Part shown: piece by piece, positions 1-5,366 of the stretch
Layout: each line of letters starts with the position of its first letter
Numbering within the stretch: the first letter of the stretch is position 1
Origin: Ruminococcus sp.
GTDB taxonomy: Bacteria; Bacillota; Clostridia; Oscillospirales; Ruminococcaceae
Direction of reading: 5' to 3'
Assembly (NCBI GenBank): GCA_029063695.1
Contig: JAIDNR010000058.1
Location: 1 to 5,366, forward strand
Length of the DNA stretch: 5,366 nucleotides
The notes under the pieces: generated by a model
The model's database searches: none
Seen by the model: the letters and a program-made list of their open reading frames with translations, nothing else
What the model was told of the DNA's origin: nothing
Position numbers and translations under genes: made by a program

Positions 1-1
1 T

Positions 2-421
2 GATAAGTTTGATGAATATGAGAGTAAAATTGATAAGGTACTTGATATTGTCCGTGCAGCGGACAGACCTTTACTGCATATTTTCAAGGGATTCAGATTC
101 AGCAGAATTTATATTGATTTCATGATTGCCGATGAAGATGCATATAAATGTGCATTAAATTATGGCAGAATAAGTGGAGCTGTATACAATATGCTCGGCT
201 GGCTTGGTACTGTATGCACCACTGAGTTTGAAACAGTTGATATTTTCCCAGATTTCAAACAGAAAGACAGTCGCTGGGATATTTCCGCAAAACTCAGATT
301 CAGATTTATTACACCGATTGTTGCAGGAGTTCATTTCCTGATAACATATATGTTCAGGTTTTTTATTCCGCAGAAAATGCAGGAGAGGAAACTGAGAAAA
401 TCAAGAAAATCAAAGAAATGA
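2..421 (+). CDS. DUF2953 domain-containing protein (YtfI-like), C-terminal part
   Basis: The reading frame is open from the first full codon at base 2, so the gene starts upstream and only its last 139 residues are visible; the first in-frame ATG (122) lies inside the domain and is not a credible start. The visible part has an Ile/Arg-rich segment (residues 32-40), a Tyr-Gly plus hydrophobic stretch (about 54-71) and then a DIFPDF motif followed by a beta-like segment and a hydrophobic segment (about 101-119), as in DUF2953 proteins. It ends in a very basic tail (KLRKSRKSKK). Its molecular role is unknown. The best evidence for identity is position: it directly precedes a GerW/YtfJ gene, as ytfI precedes ytfJ in Bacillus, and the two overlap or nearly touch. 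Joint action with GerW at the membrane or in spores is inference from this pairing. Confidence 0.8.
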   Translation, partial: DKFDEYESKIDKVLDIVRAADRPLLHIFKGFRFSRIYIDFMIADEDAYKCALNYGRISGAVYNMLGWLGTVCTTEFETVDIFPDFKQKDSRWDISAKLRFRFITPIVAGVHFLITYMFRFFIPQKMQERKLRKSRKSKK

Positions 422-423
422 GG
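420..423 (+). promoter_or_regulatory. Ribosome binding site that decides the GerW start
   Basis: GAGG lies nine bases before the ATG at 433 and overlaps the TGA stop of the DUF2953 gene. The ATG at 418, which would add five residues, has no Shine-Dalgarno sequence at a suitable distance; the nearest purine-rich stretch (about 380-390) is too far upstream. Overlap with the upstream stop suggests translational coupling. Confidence 0.5.
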
Positions 424-432
424 TTTCATATC

Positions 433-855
433 ATGGATACAAAGAAAAAAACATCTATAAATGAACTGCTTGGCATTTCAATGGAAAAAGTCAAGGAAAT
501 GGCTGATGTCAATTCAATTATCGGCGACCCGATTACCACAGCAGACGGAACTACTGTTATTCCGATTTCAAAGGTATGCTATGGATTTGCTTCGGGCGGT
601 TCTGATTTGCCATCAAAATATGACAAGGATTTGTTTGCAGGCGGTGCAGGTGCGGGAATCAGTATAAAACCTGAAGGATTTCTTGTTATTTCTCCTGACG
701 GCAATGTAAAAATGGTTACTGTCGATTCTGGAAATGACCCTGTTAACAGTGCAATCAGTGCTGTGCCGACTATTGTCGAGAAAATCCAGAACATCATGGC
801 AAAGAAAAAGGCTGATAAATCCGAGACTGACAGTGAGATTTCTCTTAGTGACTGA
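433..855 (+). CDS. ytfJ: GerW family sporulation protein (YtfJ)
   Basis: A 140-residue protein, typical of the family, starting at ATG 433 (an ATG at 418 is possible but less well placed). Family motifs run in the usual order: an N-terminal helix, DVNSIIGDPI (25-34), a beta strand with ISKVCYGFASGGSD (45-58), a Gly-rich turn FAGGAGAGISIKPEG (68-82) and a FLVIS strand (83-87), then a C-terminal helix and a charged tail rich in Lys, Asp and Ser. In Bacillus subtilis, YtfJ/GerW sits in the spore and is needed for normal germination, through an effect on lytic enzyme activity; that role is known for the family and not shown here. It lies between DUF2953 and a D-Ala-D-Ala carboxypeptidase, which fits an envelope or spore module. 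GerW homologs also occur in clostridia not known to sporulate, so the gene alone does not prove sporulation. Confidence 0.93.
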   Translation: MDTKKKTSINELLGISMEKVKEMADVNSIIGDPITTADGTTVIPISKVCYGFASGGSDLPSKYDKDLFAGGAGAGISIKPEGFLVISPDGNVKMVTVDSGNDPVNSAISAVPTIVEKIQNIMAKKKADKSETDSEISLSD

Positions 856-857
856 TG

Positions 858-886
858 TAATATAGCATAGCTTTTCCGCATATTAT
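858..886 (+). promoter_or_regulatory. Candidate sigma-E-like promoter before the carboxypeptidase gene
   Basis: TAATATA at 858-864 matches six of seven positions of the Bacillus sigma-E -35 consensus (KMATATT). After a 14-base spacer, CATATTAT at 879-886 matches six of eight positions of the -10 consensus (CATACAMT). The start of transcription would fall near 893, about 15 bases before the ribosome binding site. This is the only intergenic gap in the operon large enough for a promoter. Bacillus dacB, a carboxypeptidase gene with similar neighbours, is sigma-E dependent. The region is AT-rich, so a chance match is quite possible. Confidence 0.3.
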
Positions 887-907
887 GCAGAAGAAGATAT
901 TTTTTGC

Positions 908-912
908 GGAGG
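908..912 (+). promoter_or_regulatory. Ribosome binding site of the carboxypeptidase gene
   Basis: GGAGG sits nine bases before ATG 922. It rules out the TTG at 904 (same frame, upstream of the site) and the ATG at 914, which opens a frame of only three codons. Confidence 0.7.
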
Positions 913-921
913 TATGCGTTT

Positions 922-2046
922 ATGAAAAAGTTGGCTGTAATTTTATCGTCTGCCATGATTATATGCGGAATACAGATTCCCGATATATATGCTGAGGGCG
1001 AAACCGAAATATCTGCAAAGGCGGCTGTTGTGATTTCCGCTGATACAGGTGAAATTCTGTTTGAAAAGAACAGCAGTGAAAAGCTTCCCATGGCGAGTAC
1101 AACAAAAATCATGACAACACTTATTTGTCTGGAAAGCGGAAATCTTGATGAACCTTTTGTCGTAGACAGCGATGCAATTCACGTTGAGGGTTCGTCTATG
1201 GGATTGCAGGAAGGCGATATTGTTACAAAATATGCTCTTTGCTGCGGAATGCTTTTGCCGTCGGGAAATGATGCCGCAAATGCTACGGCAGTGAAACTTG
1301 CAGGAAGTATAGAAGCTTTTGCTGAAGTTATGAATGATAAGGCAAAGGAAATCGGTCTTACCAAAACATACTTTGTCACGCCGTCCGGACTTGAGGGAAC
1401 AGGTCACGGCTCATCTGCTTATGATATGGCGATTCTTGCATCGGTTGCACTCAGAAATGATACTTTCAGGGAAATATGCTCCAGTGAAACAATAAAACTG
1501 GAGTACGGCAATCCGCCTTATACACGCTGGCTGAAAAATACCAATAAACTCTTGTCTCTTTACAGCGGTACTTACGGTGTTAAAACAGGATTCACCGATG
1601 AAGCAGGCAGATGTCTTGTATCAGCGTGTGAACGTGACGGAAAAAATCTCATCTGTGTTACACTCAATGACCGCAATGACTGGAATGACCATATGGCTTT
1701 GTATGACAAGTGTTTTGAACTTGCAAAGACCGTTTCGCCTGAAATTCCCGAAATACAGCTTGATATTGCAGGAAGTGACAGGGATAAAATTTCTGTCAGG
1801 ACTGAAGATGTTGACTTCACAACACTTTCGGCAAATTCAGATGATTTTGAACTGATTGTCAATGCTCCGCCGTTTGTTTATGCACCTGTAAATGAGGGCG
1901 ACGAACTTGCAACGCTGAGTATATATTACAAAAACAGGGAAATACAGCAGATTCCGCTGTATTCTGCGGAAGATGCTGAGTATAAAATTCCCGAACCCGA
2001 AAAGAAAAAAGACTTTATTACTAAAATCAAGGAGTTTTTCTCCTGA
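922..2046 (+). CDS. D-alanyl-D-alanine carboxypeptidase (DacB/DacF, PBP5-like, peptidase S11)
   Basis: A 374-residue serine carboxypeptidase that removes the terminal D-Ala from peptidoglycan pentapeptides outside the membrane, limiting cross-linking. Residues 1-24 form a signal peptide (Lys-Lys, hydrophobic core, likely cleavage after YA-24). All three penicillin-binding motifs are present and in order: STTK at 59-62 with nucleophile Ser59, SGN at 114-116 and KTG at 221-223. A beta-rich PBP5 C-terminal domain covers about 275-355. The last 18 residues (a Glu/Lys-rich linker, then DFITKIKEFFS) look like a short amphipathic membrane anchor, as in PBP5-type enzymes. ATG 922 has a good GGAGG site and gives a clean signal peptide. 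Lying between ytfJ and an rluB-like gene recalls Bacillus dacB, a sporulation enzyme of the cortex, but dacB, dacF and dacA cannot be told apart safely from sequence alone, so no symbol is given. The exported part holds eight cysteines, more than usual for this family in aerobes. Confidence 0.95.
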   Translation: MKKLAVILSSAMIICGIQIPDIYAEGETEISAKAAVVISADTGEILFEKNSSEKLPMASTTKIMTTLICLESGNLDEPFVVDSDAIHVEGSSMGLQEGDIVTKYALCCGMLLPSGNDAANATAVKLAGSIEAFAEVMNDKAKEIGLTKTYFVTPSGLEGTGHGSSAYDMAILASVALRNDTFREICSSETIKLEYGNPPYTRWLKNTNKLLSLYSGTYGVKTGFTDEAGRCLVSACERDGKNLICVTLNDRNDWNDHMALYDKCFELAKTVSPEIPEIQLDIAGSDRDKISVRTEDVDFTTLSANSDDFELIVNAPPFVYAPVNEGDELATLSIYYKNREIQQIPLYSAEDAEYKIPEPEKKKDFITKIKEFFS

Positions 2047-2057
2047 AAGGAGACAAA

Positions 2058-2789
2058 ATGGAAAAAATAAGAATACAGAAAATGATTGCTGACAGTGGAT
2101 TCTGTTCACGTCGTAAAGCTGAGGAACTTATATCAAAAGGCAGGATAAAGCTGAACGGTCGTCCTGTAAAACTGGGTGATAAATGTGGTTTCAAGGATAT
2201 TATCACCATTGACGGCGAGCGTATCTATATGCCTAAAAAGAAGAACTTTATCTACATCATGATGAATAAGCCAAGAGGTTATGTCACAACCGTTTCAGAT
2301 GAACTTGACAGACGTTGTGTTATGGATTTAATTGAGGACGTTGAAGAACGTGTTTATCCCGTCGGCAGACTTGACCGCAATTCAGAGGGACTTTTGTTAT
2401 TCACAAATGACGGTGAATTTGCTAATAATATCATGCACCCGAGCAGGCATATCACAAAGACTTACCGTGTTACAGTCCGTCCCGATATTAACGATGAACA
2501 GCTTGTTCAGCTTTCTGAGGGTGTTGAAATTGACGGTAAAAAGACTTTGCCTGCAACTGTTGTTGTTAAGGAAAAACAGCAGGGCAGAGTGGTTCTGCTT
2601 ATCACTATAAAAGAAGGCAGAAACAGGCAGATACGAAAGATGTGCGAGGCTGTCGGTCTGGAGGTTGCAAGACTTCGCCGTATAAGTGTAGGTCCTCTGA
2701 GACTTGGTATGCTCAAACCGGGTACATGGCGTGAGCTTACGCCTGACGAACTTCGTGCTATAAGAACTGCCATAGGCAAGGAGAAGTAA
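2058..2789 (+). CDS. rluB: rRNA pseudouridine synthase, RluB/RsuA family
   Basis: A 243-residue cytoplasmic enzyme that isomerises a uridine in rRNA; RluB members modify 23S rRNA at the position equal to E. coli U2605. An S4 RNA-binding domain fills about residues 2-60 (IRIQKMIADSGFCSRRKAE, then the KLNGRPV turn). The synthase domain follows: MMNKPRGYVTT at 68-78, the catalytic motif GRLDRNSEGLLLFTNDG at 103-119 with Asp106 as the nucleophile, KTYRV near 135, and the family signature EGRNRQIRKM near 190-200. Length fits Firmicutes RluB. The start is set by AGGAG at 2048-2052, five bases upstream, just after the stop of the carboxypeptidase gene (11 bases between genes). In Bacillus the rluB homolog also lies near dacB, which supports the symbol over rsuA or rluE. 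The 16S-specific RsuA assignment is not excluded. Confidence 0.92.
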   Translation: MEKIRIQKMIADSGFCSRRKAEELISKGRIKLNGRPVKLGDKCGFKDIITIDGERIYMPKKKNFIYIMMNKPRGYVTTVSDELDRRCVMDLIEDVEERVYPVGRLDRNSEGLLLFTNDGEFANNIMHPSRHITKTYRVTVRPDINDEQLVQLSEGVEIDGKKTLPATVVVKEKQQGRVVLLITIKEGRNRQIRKMCEAVGLEVARLRRISVGPLRLGMLKPGTWRELTPDELRAIRTAIGKEK

Positions 2790-3176
2790 ATGCTTGAAAT
2801 TCAGGAAAAATTTGATACTACAGGTTATGAAATGCTTACAGACAAGGCAGGAAATAATAATCTGCACATAACAGAGGCTATGGAGCAGGGCAGAGCAGTC
2901 GGATTTATTGCATACACATATCATGCTGAATCAACCGTTGTGTATGATTACGACGATAACGGTGACCTGATGCTGTGTGACGGTCTTGTGCGTTCTGTTA
3001 TGTTCAAAAGTGTTCTCAAAGGTATTGAAAAAATGATTTTTGATATTCCCGATAATAACAAGTTTGATAATTTAAAGAAACTGCATTTTCTTTCGGGTGA
3101 CAGCAATATCTGTGAGAATCTTGATGGCTTTATGAATGCCTGTGACTCTTGCAAGAACAAAAAGGAGGTGGAATGA
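2790..3176 (+). CDS. Hypothetical protein with C-terminal Cys cluster, possibly GNAT-like fold
   Basis: I do not recognise a named family for this 128-residue protein. The ATG directly follows the TAA of rluB, and AAGGAG (2778-2783) inside rluB sits six bases before it, so it is a coupled gene. There is no signal peptide or membrane segment. Residues 25-62 look like beta hairpins (ITEAMEQGRAVGFIAYTY, then VVYDYDDNGDLML), followed by an amphipathic helix (CDGLVRSVMFKSVLKGIEKMIF, 63-84). Strands followed by such a helix resemble the core of GNAT acetyltransferases, but the acetyl-CoA loop pattern (R/Q-x-x-G-x-G/A) is not seen, so this fold call is a guess. Four cysteines lie at 63, 108, 118 and 121; the last two form a C-x2-C pair, and the tail is Lys-rich. 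Metal or Fe-S binding is conceivable. Its last codons carry the strong ribosome binding site of metA, so the two are probably translated together. Confidence 0.85.
   Translation: MLEIQEKFDTTGYEMLTDKAGNNNLHITEAMEQGRAVGFIAYTYHAESTVVYDYDDNGDLMLCDGLVRSVMFKSVLKGIEKMIFDIPDNNKFDNLKKLHFLSGDSNICENLDGFMNACDSCKNKKEVE
3161..3170 (+). promoter_or_regulatory. Strong Shine-Dalgarno sequence of metA inside the upstream gene
   Basis: AAAGGAGGTG is a near-full complement of the 16S rRNA 3' end, with nine bases to ATG 3180. It encodes the last residues of the 128-residue upstream protein, whose TGA stop (3174-3176) lies between the site and the start codon. This arrangement favours high expression and coupling of metA to its neighbour. 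No SAM or other riboswitch can fit between the genes. Confidence 0.75.
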
Positions 3177-3179
3177 GGT

Positions 3180-4127
3180 ATGCCGATAAGAATTTCATCT
3201 GAACTTCCTGCATTCACAACGCTTGGGGAAGAAAATATATTCGTGATGTCAAAGGAACGTGCTGAGCATCAGGATATACGTCCGCTGAAAGTTATAATAC
3301 TTAATATTATGCCGAAAAAAATCGAAACTGAGTGCCAGCTCCTCAGACTTCTCAGTAATACGCCTTTGCAGGTTGATATTGAACTTCTGCAAATGGCATC
3401 GCACGTTTCAAAAAATACTTCACATCATCACCTTGAATCTTTTTACAAGACTTTTGATGAAATAAAAGACTGTCGCTATGACGGTATGATAGTCACCGGT
3501 GCACCTGTAGAACTGCTCGACTATGAGCAGGTTGACTACTGGAATGAGATTACCGAAATTTTTGAATGGTCTAAAACTCATGTATTTTCAACCCTTCACA
3601 TCTGCTGGGCGGCACAGGCAGGACTTTACTATCATTTCGGTATTCCGAAATATACTCTTGATAAAAAAATGTTCGGAATTTTTCCGCATAAGACGGAAGT
3701 TGAAAACAGTCTGCTTCTGCGTGGCTTTGATGACATTTTCTATGTACCGCACAGTCGTAATACAGAAGTCCGCCGTGAAGATATTGAAAAAGAAAGTCAG
3801 CTTGCAATATTGACAAGTTCCGAACTTTCGGGAGTTCATATAATCGCCAACAGAAATGGCAGACAGTATTTCATTACGGGTCACTCGGAGTATGACAGAG
3901 ATACTATTGCGGCAGAGTATTTCCGTGATGTTAAAAAAGGAATTGATATTCAGCTTCCCTACAATTATTTTCCGGAAGATAATCCCAAAAATAAGCCGTT
4001 TTTTTTATGGAGATGTACAGCTAATCTTATGTTCTCAAATTGGCTTAATTACTGTGTTTATCAGCGTACACCATATAATCTTGATGAACTTGAAATAAGA
4101 AGCTGGACTTGGGAAACAGATTATTAA
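3180..4127 (+). CDS. metA: Homoserine O-acyltransferase MetA, predicted acetyl-CoA type
   Basis: A 315-residue cytoplasmic enzyme of the HTS family that acylates homoserine, the first committed step to methionine. The sequence follows the family closely from residue 1: LNIMPKKIETE (41-51), LLSNTPLQVDI (57-67), VTGAPVE (105-111), HICWAAQAGLYYHFGI (140-155), FPHKTEV (168-174), VPHSRNTEVR (189-198) and ITGHSEYD (232-239). The catalytic triad is Cys142, His235 and Glu237 in standard numbering. Residue 111 is Glu; published work on MetA proteins shows Glu111 goes with acetyl-CoA and Gly111 (E. coli) with succinyl-CoA, so homoserine O-acetyltransferase is the expected activity despite the usual 'succinyltransferase' label. 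Length matches E. coli MetA (309) closely. Start 3180 has a near-perfect ribosome binding site. No other methionine gene is in the window; O-acetylhomoserine would pass to a sulfhydrylase or cystathionine gamma-synthase encoded elsewhere. Confidence 0.96.
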   Translation: MPIRISSELPAFTTLGEENIFVMSKERAEHQDIRPLKVIILNIMPKKIETECQLLRLLSNTPLQVDIELLQMASHVSKNTSHHHLESFYKTFDEIKDCRYDGMIVTGAPVELLDYEQVDYWNEITEIFEWSKTHVFSTLHICWAAQAGLYYHFGIPKYTLDKKMFGIFPHKTEVENSLLLRGFDDIFYVPHSRNTEVRREDIEKESQLAILTSSELSGVHIIANRNGRQYFITGHSEYDRDTIAAEYFRDVKKGIDIQLPYNYFPEDNPKNKPFFLWRCTANLMFSNWLNYCVYQRTPYNLDELEIRSWTWETDY

Positions 4128-4140
4128 TAAGGAGATTAAA

Positions 4141-4731
4141 ATGGACGGACAATATAATAATCTATATAATTATAATCAGTACGGTTTTCAGCCACAGCAG
4201 GTGAAAAAGCCGATATGGGCGGCTGTGACAAGCTTTGTGCTGAGTATTGTTAATATCGTTTTCTGCTGCTGTATGACTTATATTCTTGCACCGCTTTCTA
4301 TTATTTTCGGAATAGTATCACTTGCAAAAAAATGGGCAGGCAAAGGTCTTGCTGTTGCAGGAATCATAATTTCGTCGGTTTCGCTTGTTCTTATGATAAT
4401 TTCATCTGTATTTATGAATACAACATTCAAAGAGCCGTATCAGGATATGATGAAATTTGCAGCGAGTCCTGATAAATATATTGAGGAATATCAGGAAACG
4501 GGTGAAGTTCCTGAGGATTTCCAGAAATATTGCAGTCCTGAATACGACAACTGGTGGAAATTTATGGGATATGACAAATTTGAGGATTTCTTTGCTGACT
4601 ATGTAAAAGGCTTTATGTCAACTTATAGGAGTTATAACAATAATACTGATAATGATAAAAGCAGCAATGAAAGTAACAGTGACAGAGATAAATTTTTTGA
4701 CGATTACGGTGAAAAACCAGTTGAATTATAA
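4141..4731 (+). CDS. DUF4190-type membrane protein with acidic C-terminal tail
   Basis: A 196-residue protein of unknown function. Residues 1-22 are rich in Asn, Tyr and Gln and probably disordered. A first hydrophobic segment spans about 26-62 and contains a Cys-Cys-Cys run (42-44) and the PLSIIFGIVSLAKK motif; a second spans about 69-92 with GKGLAVAGIIISSVSL. This PLS-x-I-x-FG-x2-S...GKGLA-x-AG pairing is typical of DUF4190. The remaining ~100 residues are acidic and aromatic, with sequences such as SPEYDNWWKFMGYDKFEDFF, and a low-complexity Asn/Ser/Asp-rich part (about 162-182), so this region is longer than the bare family domain and probably faces one side of the membrane as a separate module. 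AAGGAG (4129-4134) lies six bases before the start, 13 bases after metA, so the gene is the last of the operon. Such proteins are common in Gram-positive bacteria and do not point to a pathway. Confidence 0.85.
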   Translation: MDGQYNNLYNYNQYGFQPQQVKKPIWAAVTSFVLSIVNIVFCCCMTYILAPLSIIFGIVSLAKKWAGKGLAVAGIIISSVSLVLMIISSVFMNTTFKEPYQDMMKFAASPDKYIEEYQETGEVPEDFQKYCSPEYDNWWKFMGYDKFEDFFADYVKGFMSTYRSYNNNTDNDKSSNESNSDRDKFFDDYGEKPVEL

Positions 4732-4775
4732 TAAAAAGTCCTGCACCTGATTAGTTTGATACTTATAAAGAAGTT

Positions 4776-4820
4776 TAAGTCCCGAAGCAATTCTTGATAA
4801 CTGCTTCGGGGCTTATTGTT
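4776..4820. terminator. Hairpin terminator between convergent genes, probably bidirectional
   Basis: TAAGTCCCGAAGCA (4776-4789) pairs with TGCTTCGGGGCTTA (4802-4815) over 14 base pairs with one G-U wobble, around a 12-base loop. On the + strand it is followed by TTGTT, a modest U tract. On the - strand it is followed by a T-rich run (complement of 4759-4775). It lies 44 bases after the stop of the DUF4190 gene and about 35 bases past the stop of the convergent gene. The rest of 4732-4849 shows no gene or other signal. Confidence 0.8.
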
Positions 4821-4849
4821 AATATTCAATTACTCGCATAAATCAGAAT

Positions 4850-5366
4850 TTAATAAAAATTACTATGTCCCTGTATTCTTCTCAGTTCTTGGAAAAATAT
4901 TTCCATAGAATTTAATATATCTGTTATATATATCTGGTCAAGTTCAAAAGAAAAATTAATTCCATTTTTATAATGATTACTTTTGTTTTTAAAATTTCCC
5001 TCTATATTACAGTGTCCACATTTGTCAAAATTGAATATCAGATTTGTATGATTCAAAGTTTCACCATAATTTTCTAGAACAGCAGTAGCATTCCTGCCTG
5101 ATAAAATATCATAAGCATTGTCCAATTCTATATAAAACACATAGACATTTCCAATAGTAATATCACATTTAAAGTTGCAGTTTATACCATTACTATGATA
5201 GTTAATACTGAAATTTCCTGTTACTCCACCCATTTTTATTGAATAATCACTTTGATTATCATCAAACGAATCAAACTGTAAAATAAAATGTTCATTTCCT
5301 GTATCTATGTCTATCACATTATAAGGAAGTTCAATCGCACTCTCAATCTTATGTATTGTATACAAT
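4850..5366 (-). CDS. Uncharacterised protein, WapI/DUF6228-like immunity-type family, 5' end cut off
   Basis: An open frame of 171 codons on the - strand, open to the window edge. The first codon that could start it is a TTG at 5363-5365, at the very edge, so the true start is probably outside. Most of the protein looks like beta strands: FILQFDSFDD, GNFSIN, VYVFYIELDN and NLIFNF. The C-terminal part has a GHCNIEGNFKNK segment (117-128, counting from the TTG), then INFSFELDQIYITDILNSM (136-154) and a final helix. The order 'Gly-His-x-x-x-x-Gly ... F-x-x-D-Q-x-Y-x-x-x-x-L' resembles proteins of the WapI/DUF6228-like group, some of which are immunity partners of polymorphic toxins; this is pattern memory, not a search. 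There is no signal peptide in the visible part. The DNA is clearly more AT-rich than the operon: two sampled 60-base rows have 16 and 14 G/C, against 27 and 30 in rows of the carboxypeptidase and metA genes. This suggests acquired DNA. Confidence 0.7.
   Translation of the reverse strand, partial: LYTIHKIESAIELPYNVIDIDTGNEHFILQFDSFDDNQSDYSIKMGGVTGNFSINYHSNGINCNFKCDITIGNVYVFYIELDNAYDILSGRNATAVLENYGETLNHTNLIFNFDKCGHCNIEGNFKNKSNHYKNGINFSFELDQIYITDILNSMEIFFQELRRIQGHSNFY

Noticed and set aside
418..432. ATG 418 as the start of ytfJ
   Set aside because: It has no ribosome binding site at a usable distance, whereas ATG 433 has GAGG nine bases upstream and gives a normal GerW N-terminus.
904..921. 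TTG 904 as the start of the carboxypeptidase
   Set aside because: It would precede the GGAGG site and spoil the compact signal peptide that begins at ATG 922.
958..975. Cys15 in the carboxypeptidase signal peptide as a lipoprotein lipobox
   Set aside because: The residues before it (M-I-I) lack the small residue needed at -1, and a normal cleavage site (YA at 23-24) follows.
579..1112. 177-codon open frame on the - strand across ytfJ and the carboxypeptidase gene
   Set aside because: It lies wholly antisense to two well-identified genes and the gap between them, and its protein shows no domain order; it is a by-product of their codon use.
2397..2924. 175-codon open frame on the - strand across rluB and the next gene
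   Set aside because: It is antisense to the catalytic part of rluB and has no recognisable family features.
3100..3179. SAM-type riboswitch before metA
   Set aside because: The upstream gene ends three bases before the metA start; there is no untranslated leader to hold one.
1..5366. Mobile element, CRISPR array, tRNA or rRNA
   Set aside because: No transposase-like protein, no regularly spaced direct repeats and no cloverleaf or rRNA-like stretches were seen; all but about 200 bases are coding.

Overview
The window reads as the chromosome of a low-to-moderate GC Gram-positive anaerobe of the Clostridia, most like Ruminococcus and relatives (family Oscillospiraceae/Ruminococcaceae). The reasons are strong GGAGG-type ribosome binding sites, a ytfI-ytfJ (DUF2953-GerW) pair next to a D-Ala-D-Ala carboxypeptidase and an RluB-type pseudouridine synthase (clostridial and bacillar synteny), an acetyl-type MetA, and many cysteines even in an exported enzyme. 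The genus is an inference; no rRNA or tRNA gene is present to fix it.

Positions 1-4731 carry seven genes on the + strand with almost no gaps: the C-terminal part of a DUF2953 protein, a GerW/YtfJ-family sporulation protein, a secreted penicillin-binding D-Ala-D-Ala carboxypeptidase, an RluB/RsuA-family rRNA pseudouridine synthase, a 128-residue protein of unknown function with a C-terminal Cys cluster, homoserine O-acyltransferase MetA, and a DUF4190-type membrane protein. Most junctions are 0-13 bases or overlapping, which points to one transcription unit whose promoter lies before the window. The only real internal gap (856-921) lies before the carboxypeptidase and holds a sequence resembling a sigma-E promoter. 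Positions 4732-4849 hold a strong hairpin that probably ends transcription from both sides.

Positions 4850-5366 hold a convergent, visibly more AT-rich gene on the - strand, cut by the window end. Its C-terminal half resembles the WapI-type/DUF6228-like immunity or phenotypically unassigned family; it looks like accessory DNA beside a core operon.

Functionally, the first three genes fit envelope and spore work (GerW in germination, the carboxypeptidase in peptidoglycan trimming). RluB modifies 23S rRNA, and MetA commits homoserine to methionine. MetA carries Glu at position 111, so acetyl-CoA rather than succinyl-CoA is the expected donor. No mobile element, CRISPR array, tRNA or rRNA was seen. 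Nothing in the window clearly forms a new multi-gene system. The parts least explained are the 128-residue Cys-containing protein coupled to metA and the AT-rich - strand gene.
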